Shown: one piece after another, positions 17,584-26,087 of the stretch
Layout of the letters: every line of letters starts with the position of its first letter
How positions within the stretch are numbered: the stretch's first letter is position 1
Position numbers and translations under genes: made by a program
From: Pelagibacterium halotolerans B2
GTDB taxonomy: Bacteria; Pseudomonadota; Alphaproteobacteria; Rhizobiales; Devosiaceae
Length of the DNA stretch: 64,000 nucleotides
Assembly (NCBI RefSeq): GCF_000230555.1
Contig: NC_016078.1
Span: 868,001-932,000, forward strand
Reading direction: 5' to 3'
The notes under the pieces: generated by a model
Databases searched by the model: none
What the model saw: only the letters and a program-made list of their open reading frames with translations
What the model was told of the DNA's origin: nothing

Positions 17584-18225
17584 CTACCCTCCGATCAGTC
17601 CGTTTTCGATGGCGTACCGCGTGAGGCCCGCCGTGGTCGCAATGCCGAGTTTTTTCTTGATGTTCTTGCGGTGAGTCTCGACGGTCCGGGCAGAGATGTC
17701 GAGAGTGCCGGCAACGTCCTTGTTCGATTTCCCTGCCGCGATCAGCAGAAGGATTGCCTGTTCGCGTGTTGTAAGTGCCTTTGTCTTCTGGGCTTTGTCC
17801 CCACGCTCGAGCAGGACGTCGGAAACGCCTGTGGAAAAGAAACGTCCACCCGCAGCAACGGTCTCTATGGCCTCGATGATCTCCTCCGTGGAGACATCTT
17901 TGAGGATATAGCCAGAGGCGCCATACATCACCGAGGTCGAAATGTATTCGCGGCTGTCATGCATCGAGAGCATGAGCAGTTTGGTTGCCGGCGACTGCTC
18001 CTTGAAAAGCTCGATGGCGTCTAGCCCGTTGAGCTCGGGCATGTTTATGTCCATCAGCACCACGTCGGGCGCGGCATTTCGCGCAATATCCAGCGCCGTA
18101 CGCGCACCGGCAGCCGCGCCGACCACGTTGATGTGATCATAGGTTTCCAGGATGGCCTTGAGCCCATCGAGCACAAGAGGGTGGTTGTCGACAAGCAGGA
18201 CCTTGATGGGATTGGGAGCGCTCAT
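17584..18225 (-). CDS. NarL/FixJ-family response regulator
   Basis: 213 aa. Receiver domain (about 7-125) with phospho-acceptor Asp59 in LMDINMPELNG and conserved VDNHP acidic pocket; C-terminal LuxR-type HTH (about 145-210; LTTREQAILLLIAAGKSNKD). Its start overlaps the end of the cache-domain histidine kinase gene by 4 nt, so the two form a two-component system. Position beside the TRAP genes, and a 16-bp motif shared by both TRAP promoters (19683-19698 and 23174-23189), suggest that it controls substrate-induced TRAP expression; this is inferred. Confidence 0.92.
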   Translation of the reverse strand: MSAPNPIKVLLVDNHPLVLDGLKAILETYDHINVVGAAAGARTALDIARNAAPDVVLMDINMPELNGLDAIELFKEQSPATKLLMLSMHDSREYISTSVMYGASGYILKDVSTEEIIEAIETVAAGGRFFSTGVSDVLLERGDKAQKTKALTTREQAILLLIAAGKSNKDVAGTLDISARTVETHRKNIKKKLGIATTAGLTRYAIENGLIGG

Positions 18226-19598
18226 GCGACCTCGGCAAGTTCTGACTGACGGATAAATACCGACTTTGGAAGCACGGCCCGCAACGTCGTGCCGTTGGGC
18301 GATGGTTCGACCATCATGGTTCCCCCGAAATGGGCCATGCGTTCGGCCATGTTGCGCAAGCCAAGCCCGCGCTTTGTGCCGGTATCCCGCGCAAAGCCCT
18401 TGCCGTTGTCGGCGATGACCATCTGGACGCGGCCATGAGGGCTCGAGAGTGCGAGGGTAACCGCGCTGGCATTGGCATGACGCTCGATATTGTTGAGCGC
18501 TTCCTGGGCCACCCGATACAGTGCGGTGCGGGCTTCGGGCAGCAGCATGTTCTTGAAGGCCACGGCCTCAAGCGTAACCATTATCCCCGTCCGCTCGGCA
18601 AAATTGTGGGTCAGGGCCTCGAGCGCCGCCGAAAGCCCAAGATCGTCGAGTGCACCGGGGCGCAAATCATGGCTGAGGCGACGCACTTCCTTGATGGCGC
18701 CGTTCAGTGCATCAGCACCCTTGCCAATGGCCTCTGGTGCCCCCTCCGTGCCGTTCTCGACCTTTCGCCTTGCCAGGTCGATGGCATAGCGCACCCCGAT
18801 CAGAATCTGGGAGATGCCATCATGGAGTTCGCGCGCGATGCGGGTGCGTTCTTCTTCCTGCGTGTCGATAACGCGTTGGGTCAGTTCCTTGAGCTTGCTG
18901 TCCGCCAACCGGCGTTCATGCAGATTGAGCAGCATCCAGCTTCCGAAAACCAGCAGCACCGCGGGTACGGCAATGAGAACGATCGTAAAGAAGGTCGAGT
19001 TGATGGTGTTGCGAAGATCCTCATGCGCCGCCGCAGTTTGAGCGAACACATCGTCAAGATAGACCCCCGTCCCCAGCATCCACTCCCATTTGTCCAGACC
19101 GACGGCAAATGAGACCTTCTCGGCAATAGTCCCGGCTGAGGGCTTTTCCCAAAGATAAGCGTGGAGCCCGCCGCCTTCCTTTGCCTTTTCAATAAGGTTG
19201 TAGATCACCCGGTCGCCGTTGGGATCGGTGAGGTTGAGCCAATTCTGGCCGGGCCGGTAGGTTTGTCTGGGGTGAACTATATTAACGCCGTCATAGTCAT
19301 AGACGAAAAAATATCCGTCCTCGCCATAATCGAGCGCGTTGAGGATGGCTTTGACCTGTTGCTTGGCCACCTCATCGTCAGCGGACGCGTCTCGATAGAT
19401 GCCATCGATGGCCGATAGCGCCATGTTGGTAAGGTTGAGCAGTTCGCCCTGCTTGGCCTGAACCATATTGCGCTCGAACGTATCGATGCTTGCACGCGCC
19501 AGGCTGGCCGATTGCCATGTCACCAGCCATGTGATGGCAACGATGGCAAGGATCAGCGGAACAATGGCAAGCGCCAGAATCTGGTGCCGAAACTGCAT
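18222..19598 (-). CDS. Membrane sensor histidine kinase with single-cache domain (HisKA_3)
   Basis: 458 aa. TM1 (about residues 8-28), a periplasmic sCache_2-like domain (about 30-200; GYFFVYDYDGVNIVHP and GTGVYLDDVF), TM2 (about 203-227), then a HisKA_3 dimerisation domain with phospho-accepting His259 in RIARELHDGISQ, and HATPase_c (VIADNGKGFARD, GLGLRNMAERM). Single-cache domains of this type commonly bind small organic acids. It is paired with the NarL-type regulator downstream and transcribed divergently from the TRAP binding-protein gene, so it probably senses the TRAP substrate. Confidence 0.92.
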   Translation of the reverse strand: MQFRHQILALAIVPLILAIVAITWLVTWQSASLARASIDTFERNMVQAKQGELLNLTNMALSAIDGIYRDASADDEVAKQQVKAILNALDYGEDGYFFVYDYDGVNIVHPRQTYRPGQNWLNLTDPNGDRVIYNLIEKAKEGGGLHAYLWEKPSAGTIAEKVSFAVGLDKWEWMLGTGVYLDDVFAQTAAAHEDLRNTINSTFFTIVLIAVPAVLLVFGSWMLLNLHERRLADSKLKELTQRVIDTQEEERTRIARELHDGISQILIGVRYAIDLARRKVENGTEGAPEAIGKGADALNGAIKEVRRLSHDLRPGALDDLGLSAALEALTHNFAERTGIMVTLEAVAFKNMLLPEARTALYRVAQEALNNIERHANASAVTLALSSPHGRVQMVIADNGKGFARDTGTKRGLGLRNMAERMAHFGGTMMVEPSPNGTTLRAVLPKSVFIRQSELAEVA

Positions 19599-19682
19599 GG
19601 CCTGGACCTCTCCTCCGACCGGTTCCTTGCCCGGTCACGGGCGATTGTAGCGAATTGTACGGGCGTTCATTATCACTTACTG

Positions 19683-19698
19683 CGTAATACTGGGTAGC
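19683..19698 (+). promoter_or_regulatory. Candidate response-regulator site upstream of dctP (shared with dctQM)
   Basis: CGTAATACTGGGTAGC lies between the divergent kinase (start 19598) and dctP (start 19866). It matches the sequence at 23174-23189 upstream of the separately transcribed permease genes at 15 of 16 bases. Two otherwise unrelated intergenic regions of the same transporter sharing such a motif points to a common regulator, most simply the adjacent NarL-type protein. Confidence 0.55.
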
Positions 19699-19865
19699 CT
19701 TTGGAGATAAAGCAGGTAACCTGCGGAACCGGGCCCTCGACGGAGGCAGGCAAATACAGTCTTTTTTCCCTGCGCTTCGAAGATGCGCTCGAAAACGGTG
19801 GCGGCTCTCGAAGCGCGGCCTTGAACCGTTTCTAGCAGGTGCAAAAGCACCATAGGGAGGACATT

Positions 19866-20969
19866 ATGAAAAGACGCGACTTCTTCAGGAAGGCCGGCGC
19901 GGCGACCGCAGGCGTTGCAGCGGCAGCCACTACGCTTGCCACCCCGGCCATTGCCCAGGGCAACATCACCTGGCGCATGGTCACCACATGGCCGCAGAAC
20001 TTCCCCGGTCTTGGTGTCGGCGCTCAGCGCCTTGCCGACCGTATCACCGCCGCTTCAGGTGGCCGTCTGTCGATCCAGGTCTATGCCGCCGGTGAAATGG
20101 TGCCGGGCCTTCAGGCCCTCGACGCCGTCATCGACGGCTCGGCCGAAATGAGTCACGGCGCTGCTTACTACTGGCAGAACAAGTCGATGGGCCTCTCGTT
20201 CTATACCGGAGTTCCCTACGGCATGACCAACCGTGAACTTGCTGCCTGGGTGCGCCACATGGGTGGTCAGGAACTCTGGGACGAGATCTACGACCAGTTC
20301 GGTGTTCAGGGCTTCCTTTCGGGCGATACCGGCACGCAGGCCGGTGGCTGGTTCCGCAACGAGCTGACTGGCGTCTCTGATATTCAGGGCCTGCGTTTCC
20401 GCACTCCGGGCCTTGGCGGCCAGGTTTGGGAAAAGCTCGGCGCTTCGGTGACCAATCTGGCCGCCGGCGACATTTTCGCCGCGCTCCAGAACGGCACCCT
20501 CGACGCCGCCGAATTCGTCGGCCCCTACAACGATCTTGCGCTGGGCTTCTACCAGATCGCCAAGAACTACTATTTCCCGAGCTTCATCGAGCCGGGTCTG
20601 GCGACCGAGCTTGTGGTCGACAAGGCCAAATACCAGGAACTGCCGCAGGATCTGCAGGAACTCGTGAAGTTCGTCTGCCAGGCCGAATATGACGAAGTCG
20701 CATCCGACTTCGCGGCAAACGACCCGCGCGCGCTCCAGACCCTGGTCAACGATCACGGTGTGACCGTTCGCCAGTTCCCCGACGAGATCATGGAAGCCGG
20801 TGCCGTTGCCGCCAAGGAAATCCTGACCGACATCCGTGACAACGGTGACGAACTCACCAAGCGCGTCGCGGAAAGCTATGTTGAAGCGTTCAACATCGTC
20901 CGTCAGAAGACCGATGGCACCGACTCGCTGTTCCTTCGGGCCCGCGAGCAGTACTTTACGCTCGACTGA
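19866..20969 (+). CDS. TRAP transporter periplasmic substrate-binding protein (DctP/TakP-like), Tat-exported
   Basis: 367 aa. The N-terminus has a twin-arginine signal (MKRRDFFRKAGAATAGVAAA, cleavage near AIA-QGN). The mature protein reads ITWRMVTTWPQNFPGLGVGA and contains the DctP hallmark LRFRTPGLGGQVWEKLGASV and AALQNGTLDAAEFVGPYND. These features resemble the TakP/FcbT1 branch, whose members bind 2-oxo or hydroxy acids; substrate here is unknown. Start at 19866 follows GGGAGG. Unusually it converges on its permease genes, which are on the other strand; each unit ends in its own terminator. Confidence 0.93.
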   Translation: MKRRDFFRKAGAATAGVAAAATTLATPAIAQGNITWRMVTTWPQNFPGLGVGAQRLADRITAASGGRLSIQVYAAGEMVPGLQALDAVIDGSAEMSHGAAYYWQNKSMGLSFYTGVPYGMTNRELAAWVRHMGGQELWDEIYDQFGVQGFLSGDTGTQAGGWFRNELTGVSDIQGLRFRTPGLGGQVWEKLGASVTNLAAGDIFAALQNGTLDAAEFVGPYNDLALGFYQIAKNYYFPSFIEPGLATELVVDKAKYQELPQDLQELVKFVCQAEYDEVASDFAANDPRALQTLVNDHGVTVRQFPDEIMEAGAVAAKEILTDIRDNGDELTKRVAESYVEAFNIVRQKTDGTDSLFLRAREQYFTLD

Positions 20970-20993
20970 CCCTGGCGATAATTTCAGGAACGA

Positions 20994-21022
20994 GGGCCCG
21001 AACTTCGGTTCGGGCCCTTTTT
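20994..21022 (+). terminator. Rho-independent terminator of dctP
   Basis: Ten-base perfect stem GGGCCCGAAC/GTTCGGGCCC with a TTCG tetraloop and a T5 tail, 24 bp after the dctP stop. Confidence 0.92.
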
Positions 21023-21057
21023 GTTTGCTCGTACCGGAAACGGGGGCACTGCCAAAA

Positions 21058-21091
21058 TCAAAGGGGCCCACCGAGCATATCGGTGGGCCCC
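21058..21091 (-). terminator. Terminator of the dctQM permease operon
   Basis: Long perfect stem GGGGCCCACCGA/TCGGTGGGCCCC; on the minus strand it is followed by a TTTGATTTT tail. It stops dctQM transcription before it collides with dctP. Confidence 0.8.
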
Positions 21092-21113
21092 GCGATTGGT
21101 TGGTTTGGTCCGA

Positions 21114-22499
21114 TCAGTTGACCGATGGCAGCCAGGTAATGAGCTGTGGGAACAGGAACAGCAGCGTTATCGCCAGAATTTGCAGCCCCACGAAGGGGAG
21201 CGCGCCGCGGTAGATCATGCCGGTCGTGACCCGGCTTGGCGCCACTCCTCGCAGATAGAAGAGCGAGAAGCCGAAGGGTGGTGTCATGAAGCTGGTCTGC
21301 AGGTTCACGCCCACCATCACGCCGAGCCAGATCGGATCTATGCCCAGCGCCAGCAGGATCGGCGCCGTGATCGGGATGATGATGAAGATGATCTCGAACG
21401 TGTCGAGAATGAACCCGAGCACGAACATGATAAGCATCACGACAATCATCGCCCCGATGGCGCCGCCCGGCAGATTGGCCAGGAACTCATGAACCAGATT
21501 GTCGCCGCCCATCACGCGGAAGACGATCGAGAACACCGACGCGCCGAACAGGATGATGAAAATCATCGAGGTGATCGTCGCGGTAGCCATTGCCGCTTCG
21601 CGGAACACCCTGAATGACAACCGCCAGCGCAGTGCCGCCAGGATCGTGGCGCCGACAGCACCCACCGAGCCGGCTTCGGTTGGCGTGGCGATGCCGGTGA
21701 GGATCGATCCCAGAACCATGAATATGAGAACCAGCGGGGGGATGAGCGCGACAACGACGTCCTTGACGATGCCCTTGCGGTCTTCCTCGGTCATGGGCGT
21801 TGCCGGGCAACTTTCCGGATCGTTGATCGCCTTGAAAATCATCCAGCCGATATAAAGCCCGACCAGTAGGAGACCGGGGATGAAGGCACCGGCGAACAGA
21901 TCGCCCACGGTCACCGGCACGGGCGCGAAATTGCCCTGCGCCATCTGCACTTGCGCATTGATCGAAGAGAGCATGTCGCCCATGAAGATCAGTACGGTCG
22001 AGGGCGGGATGATCTGTCCCAGCGTTCCCGACGCGCAGATCACGCCCGAAGCGAGCTTGGGATCGTATTTTGCCCGCAGCATGGCCGGCAGGGAGATCAG
22101 CCCCATTGTGACAACCGTGGCGCCGACGACACCCGTCGAGGCCGCGAGCAGCGCGCCCACGACAATCACCGAGATGCCGAGCCCGCCGCGAAGGCGCCCG
22201 AACAGCTTGCCCATGGTCAGCAGCAACTGTTCGGCGATCTTGGATTTTTCCAGCATCACGCCCATGAAGATGAACAGGGGCACCGCCACTAGCACTTCAT
22301 TGGTCATGTAGCCGATATAGCGGCCCATGAGGTTGCCCATGTTCGAAAAATCGAACACCCCGAAGAAATACCCTATCGCACCAAAGATCAGCGACGTGCC
22401 TGCAAGGGTGAACGCCACGGGAAAACCCAGCAGCAAGAAACCGATGACGCCGAAAAACAGGAGGCCTGAGAGAATCTCGCCAATCAGAACACTAGACAA
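21114..22499 (-). CDS. dctM: TRAP transporter large permease (DctM)
   Basis: 461 aa polytopic inner-membrane protein with about 12 hydrophobic helices. Visible DctM blocks include GFLLLGFPVAFTLAGTSLIF near the N-terminus, the sodium/substrate region AASTGVVGATVVTMGLISLP and SGTLGQIIPPSTVLIFMGD, and the C-terminal GVNLQTSFMTPPFGFSLFYL. It drives substrate uptake with the sodium or proton gradient together with DctQ. It overlaps the dctQ stop by 8 nt. The PPFGF block matches the TakQM/FcbT3 branch, consistent with the binding protein. Confidence 0.93.
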   Translation of the reverse strand: MSSVLIGEILSGLLFFGVIGFLLLGFPVAFTLAGTSLIFGAIGYFFGVFDFSNMGNLMGRYIGYMTNEVLVAVPLFIFMGVMLEKSKIAEQLLLTMGKLFGRLRGGLGISVIVVGALLAASTGVVGATVVTMGLISLPAMLRAKYDPKLASGVICASGTLGQIIPPSTVLIFMGDMLSSINAQVQMAQGNFAPVPVTVGDLFAGAFIPGLLLVGLYIGWMIFKAINDPESCPATPMTEEDRKGIVKDVVVALIPPLVLIFMVLGSILTGIATPTEAGSVGAVGATILAALRWRLSFRVFREAAMATATITSMIFIILFGASVFSIVFRVMGGDNLVHEFLANLPGGAIGAMIVVMLIMFVLGFILDTFEIIFIIIPITAPILLALGIDPIWLGVMVGVNLQTSFMTPPFGFSLFYLRGVAPSRVTTGMIYRGALPFVGLQILAITLLFLFPQLITWLPSVN

Positions 22500-23061
22500 C
22501 GGGCGTCTCCTCGTCGGTCTCGACCTTGTAGCGATACAGTGGAGGGAGAAGATCTTCCTTGTCGGCCAGAACCAGAATGGCCCGCGCGATCATCGCCACG
22601 CCCTGAAGGGCGACGAGAGTCGCAAACACAAGGATAAATGTCTTGAGGACAAACAATCCCGGCATGCCCCCGATGTTCTGGGACGCTTCGAAAAAGCTCC
22701 AGGACCGGCGAACGTAAACCAGCCCCCAGTTCCAAACCACGTACATGAACGGAAACAGGAAAACGACCACGCCGATGATATCGAAAACGGCTTTTCGCTT
22801 TGTCGAGGCGGGACGGTAGAAAATGTCCACCCGTACATGATCGTCGCGGAACAGCGCGAACCCGGCAATTGCCGTAAACATGGCGCCGCTCAGCCAGATA
22901 TAAAGGTCCTGCATCCACAGAAAGGTTGTATTGAAGACATATCGCTGGACAACCACGGCGAAACAGACGGCAACGACACCAACCGCCAGCCACGAAACGA
23001 TATTACCGACAAGCCGGTTCAGGCCACCTATGGCCTGAACAGCTAAGGCGAGCGCGCGCAT
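22492..23061 (-). CDS. dctQ: TRAP transporter small permease (DctQ)
   Basis: 189 aa with four TM helices (for example VGNIVSWLAVGVVAVCFAVV and DLYIWLSGAMFTAIAGFALF); the motif DDHVRVDIFYRP after TM2 is the standard DctQ signature. Start at 23061 follows GGAGGAG; an in-frame upstream ATG at 23133 is rejected because it lacks a ribosome site. It forms the membrane complex with DctM. Confidence 0.93.
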   Translation of the reverse strand: MRALALAVQAIGGLNRLVGNIVSWLAVGVVAVCFAVVVQRYVFNTTFLWMQDLYIWLSGAMFTAIAGFALFRDDHVRVDIFYRPASTKRKAVFDIIGVVVFLFPFMYVVWNWGLVYVRRSWSFFEASQNIGGMPGLFVLKTFILVFATLVALQGVAMIARAILVLADKEDLLPPLYRYKVETDEETPVV

Positions 23062-23173
23062 CCGCTCCTCCTCCCTTGGAAGGGTTTTGTTTTTATCGAT
23101 AGTACCGCTAGTTGGCGCGCAGGAAAACTGCAAGCAATCACCGAACCGGATTCGTCAAAACGGTACATTTGCC

Positions 23174-23189
23174 CGTAAAACTGGGTAGC
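23174..23189 (+). promoter_or_regulatory. Candidate response-regulator site upstream of dctQM
   Basis: CGTAAAACTGGGTAGC, 113 bp upstream of the dctQ start and squeezed between it and the PAP2 gene. It pairs with the near-identical site at 19683-19698 before dctP, but lies in the opposite orientation relative to its gene. Confidence 0.55.
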
Positions 23190-23193
23190 AATG

Positions 23194-23916
23194 TCAGACC
23201 ATGCCCCGTCGCCGAAGCATTGTGGCGAGCGCGGTGGCTGCGAACGCCCATGCGGCTCCCAGGGCCCAGCCCCCAATGACGTCGCTTGGGTAGTGAACGC
23301 CCAGCAGGACACGGGAGCTGCCGACAAGCGCCGTGAGGACGATGGCTACGCCGTAAAAGAACACCTTTTCCCGCCGTCGCTCCGAGAGCCGTGCCAGCAA
23401 TGCGCCGAGCGTGAGATAGGTTACGGCGGAAATCATGGAATGCCCGCTGGGAAAGCTCGCTGACAATTCTCCGGCTACGGCCGAGAATTCCGGCCGCGGT
23501 CGATCGAAAAATTCCTTGAGCAGGTCGGAAAGCAGCGCTCCGCTGATAACGGCCCCGGCGACGAAGGACGCCGCCGCCACGCGGCGCGTAAGGAGCAAGT
23601 AGATCACAACGCTGGAAACCACGAGCGTCAGAACCGAAAAGCTTCCAAGTGCGGTGATATCGCGTACCGCCTCCTGAAACCAGAAAGACCCCAGCATCTG
23701 GTCGGGGTCACCCGGCACCCTGAACATCTCGAGAATGGCGATGTCGATCTCGTGGGTTTCCCCCTCGCTTACTTCATCGGCGATTTCGAGAAACGCAAAC
23801 ACCAGTGCGGCGGAAATGCCTATGGCCAACAACACCGCCTGTTCGGCCAATACGAAATCGCGCAGGCGCCGAAACCGGCTCGAAGAGAAGGTTCGCTTGA
23901 AAAGTTCCGGCAACAT
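23194..23916 (-). CDS. PAP2-family membrane phosphatase
   Basis: 240 aa with about six hydrophobic helices. All three phosphatase motifs are intact: KEFFDRPRP (KX6RP), the PSGH motif in SFPSGHSMIS, and SRVLLGVHYPSDV (SRX5HX3D). The family dephosphorylates lipid phosphates such as phosphatidic acid, undecaprenyl pyrophosphate or phosphatidylglycerophosphate; the substrate is not decidable here. An N-terminal acidic periplasmic loop (LEIADEVSEGETHEID) is present. Confidence 0.9.
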   Translation of the reverse strand: MLPELFKRTFSSSRFRRLRDFVLAEQAVLLAIGISAALVFAFLEIADEVSEGETHEIDIAILEMFRVPGDPDQMLGSFWFQEAVRDITALGSFSVLTLVVSSVVIYLLLTRRVAAASFVAGAVISGALLSDLLKEFFDRPRPEFSAVAGELSASFPSGHSMISAVTYLTLGALLARLSERRREKVFFYGVAIVLTALVGSSRVLLGVHYPSDVIGGWALGAAWAFAATALATMLRRRGMV

Positions 23917-24107
23917 GGGGTCCCCAGGGGCAGTTCAACTGGCTTTGCGAACAGGCCGCACGAGCGACAGGGGTATCGAATTTGAGCCGTTAGGCCCAGC
24001 AAAAATCGGCATTTTACCCAATTGCATAACGCAGGTTGCACGACGGGCGAGGTAGGGCATAATCATCGCGGGGGCTCAGACAACGACCGAAGAGGTTTTT
24101 GCGTAGC

Positions 24108-25973
24108 GTGTCCGAAATCTGGCAACCCCTCATTGCCAACCTGGCCGTTGTGGCCCTGTTTTCCTCCATTTGGTCTCTGGCGTCCGATTGGCTGGACAGG
24201 CAGCGTTGGATCATTCGCAAGCTTTGCATCGGCCTGCTGGTCGGTAGTGCGGCCGTTTCGACAATGCTCCTGACCGTCGAGATCGTGCCGGGCGTGGTCT
24301 ATGATCTGCGCACCTGCGTTGTCGCCGTAGGTGCGTTCTTCAGCGGGCCGGTGGTGGCCATCATTGCCATTGTCATGGCCGGTGCGTTTCGCCTGCTGGA
24401 GGGCGGGGCAGGGGTGGGGCTTGGTTTTTTCCATCTGGTCATGGCCGCACTTGTCGGGCTTGGCGTCCGGGCCGCAGGCCGCTCTCCCTTGCCCAATCCC
24501 TTCTGGATCGTTTTTTTGGCTGCGGCCATGGCCCTGCTGTTGTTGTTTATGGTGTTTATCCTCACGCGCTTTGTCAGCATGGAGGAGGCAAGGGAACTTA
24601 TCGTGCCCGGTACCGTCCTCACTCTGTTGGCCACGCTCATGATGGGGTTCACCATTCTTGCCACGCGCCGCGCCGGATACGATCGATCAATCCTGAGGGC
24701 GGCGCTCGCCCAGGCCCCGGAATTTCTCTACGTCAAGGATACCGACGGTCGGTTTCTCACGGTCAATGAGGCGGTGGCCCATCATCATGGATATGCCGAG
24801 CCGGTGGAAATGATGGGCAAGACAGATTTCGATATCACCGGGCACACCCGTGCCCAGGACCTTCATGAACAGGAGCGGGCCATCATGGAGAGCCGGACGC
24901 CGCTGCTAGATTTTGAGGAAGAGGTGATCGATAAATCCGGCCAGAAGCGTTGGTATAAAACATCGAAGGTTCCCCTGTCGGGCAAGGATGGCCGGATTGT
25001 CGGGCTGGCGGGAATGACCGTCGACACCACGGCGGTCAAGAACCTCGAACGCGAGCTCACCGAAAGTCGCGACCGTCTCTCGCTGGCCATGTCTGAAATG
25101 AGCGATGGTCTCGCGCTGTTTGACCGTGAGGGGTATCTGGTTTTCTGCAACGACCAGTATCGCGATGCATTTCCACGGTCGGCGCATGTGCGCGTGCCGG
25201 GGAAACACATCAGAGAAATCCTGCTTGAATGCGCACGGGCCGGCGAACAACTCGGCATTCCGGAAAACGACATCGAGGGCTGGGCCGAGCGGGTCGGCAG
25301 TCTGCTGCGGGTACCCAATGTCGTCACTGTGGAACTTTTCAATGGCAGCTACCTTCAACTCCGCAACCAGCCGGCAAGCAACGATTCCGCCGTGGTCATC
25401 GTCACCGATGTCACCGATCTCAAGCTGGCCGAGCGTGCCCTGATTGAAGCCAATGCCGACCTGTCCCGGCAGGCATCGACCGATGCACTGACCGGGCTTG
25501 CCAACAGGCGAGTGTTCGATGAGGTTCTGGAGCGCGACATGGCGCGATGCGGGCGCGCCGGAACGCCCTTGAGCCTCGTACTGCTCGATGTGGACCGCTT
25601 CAAACACTACAACGACGTTCACGGCCACCAGGCCGGCGATCGCTGCCTGATTATGGTGGCGAACGCTATAAAGTCCAGCCTGCTGCGGCCGTCCGACCTT
25701 GCGGCCCGCTACGGTGGAGAGGAGTTTGCAATCATCCTGCCCGACACCAATCGGGCTGGCGCGGAGGCTGTGGCCGAGCGAATTCGCAATGCGATCGCCG
25801 AAGCGAGTACTTGTGAACTTGGCAGCGAGGTCACCGCCAGCCTGGGTGTGGCGGAATATGATCTGTCCAGAGCCCCCACCACACCTGAAAGTCTCGTTCG
25901 CCGGGCCGACGGGGCCCTCTATTCGGCCAAGGCCGGGGGTCGCAACAGGGTGATGGCTGCCGCAGGTGAATAG
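24108..25973 (+). CDS. Membrane diguanylate cyclase: 5TMR-LYT sensor, PAS domains, GGDEF
   Basis: 621 aa from a GTG start; a TTG nine bases upstream at 24099 sits closer to the AGAGG ribosome site and is an alternative. The first ~185 residues hold about six hydrophobic helices with the LytS-type 5TM pattern (AVGAFFSGPVVAIIAIVMAG, GAFRLLEGGAGVG). Two PAS domains follow (about 195-325 and 330-445; FLYVKDTDGRFLTVNEAVAH, MSDGLALFDREGYLVFCNDQ), then GGDEF with active GGEEF at 536-540 and DVDRFKHYNDVHGH. No EAL domain, so it should be a dedicated cyclic di-GMP synthase responding to a membrane or extracellular cue. Confidence 0.88.
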   Translation: MSEIWQPLIANLAVVALFSSIWSLASDWLDRQRWIIRKLCIGLLVGSAAVSTMLLTVEIVPGVVYDLRTCVVAVGAFFSGPVVAIIAIVMAGAFRLLEGGAGVGLGFFHLVMAALVGLGVRAAGRSPLPNPFWIVFLAAAMALLLLFMVFILTRFVSMEEARELIVPGTVLTLLATLMMGFTILATRRAGYDRSILRAALAQAPEFLYVKDTDGRFLTVNEAVAHHHGYAEPVEMMGKTDFDITGHTRAQDLHEQERAIMESRTPLLDFEEEVIDKSGQKRWYKTSKVPLSGKDGRIVGLAGMTVDTTAVKNLERELTESRDRLSLAMSEMSDGLALFDREGYLVFCNDQYRDAFPRSAHVRVPGKHIREILLECARAGEQLGIPENDIEGWAERVGSLLRVPNVVTVELFNGSYLQLRNQPASNDSAVVIVTDVTDLKLAERALIEANADLSRQASTDALTGLANRRVFDEVLERDMARCGRAGTPLSLVLLDVDRFKHYNDVHGHQAGDRCLIMVANAIKSSLLRPSDLAARYGGEEFAIILPDTNRAGAEAVAERIRNAIAEASTCELGSEVTASLGVAEYDLSRAPTTPESLVRRADGALYSAKAGGRNRVMAAAGE

Positions 25974-26016
25974 GTCTCGGAACTGAAAGCGGCGTTCCAG
26001 AAAAAATTTCAAATTT

Positions 26017-26046
26017 TTGCTTGCAAAAAAATGCAATCATTATTAT
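26017..26046 (+). promoter_or_regulatory. Promoter with embedded operator dyad of the sulfur (BigR) operon
   Basis: A sigma70-like promoter TTGCTT (26017-26022), 18-bp spacer, TATTAT (26041-26046) precedes the hydrolase gene. Inside the spacer lies an inverted repeat TTGCA-N6-TGCAA (26021-26036). An operator overlapping -35/-10 is where the ArsR-type repressor BigR, encoded second in the operon, would be expected to bind. Identity of the site as a BigR box is inferred. Confidence 0.6.
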
Positions 26047-26087
26047 CTAGGCGAAAGATCGATATCCAACGTCCAGAGATAGCCCTT

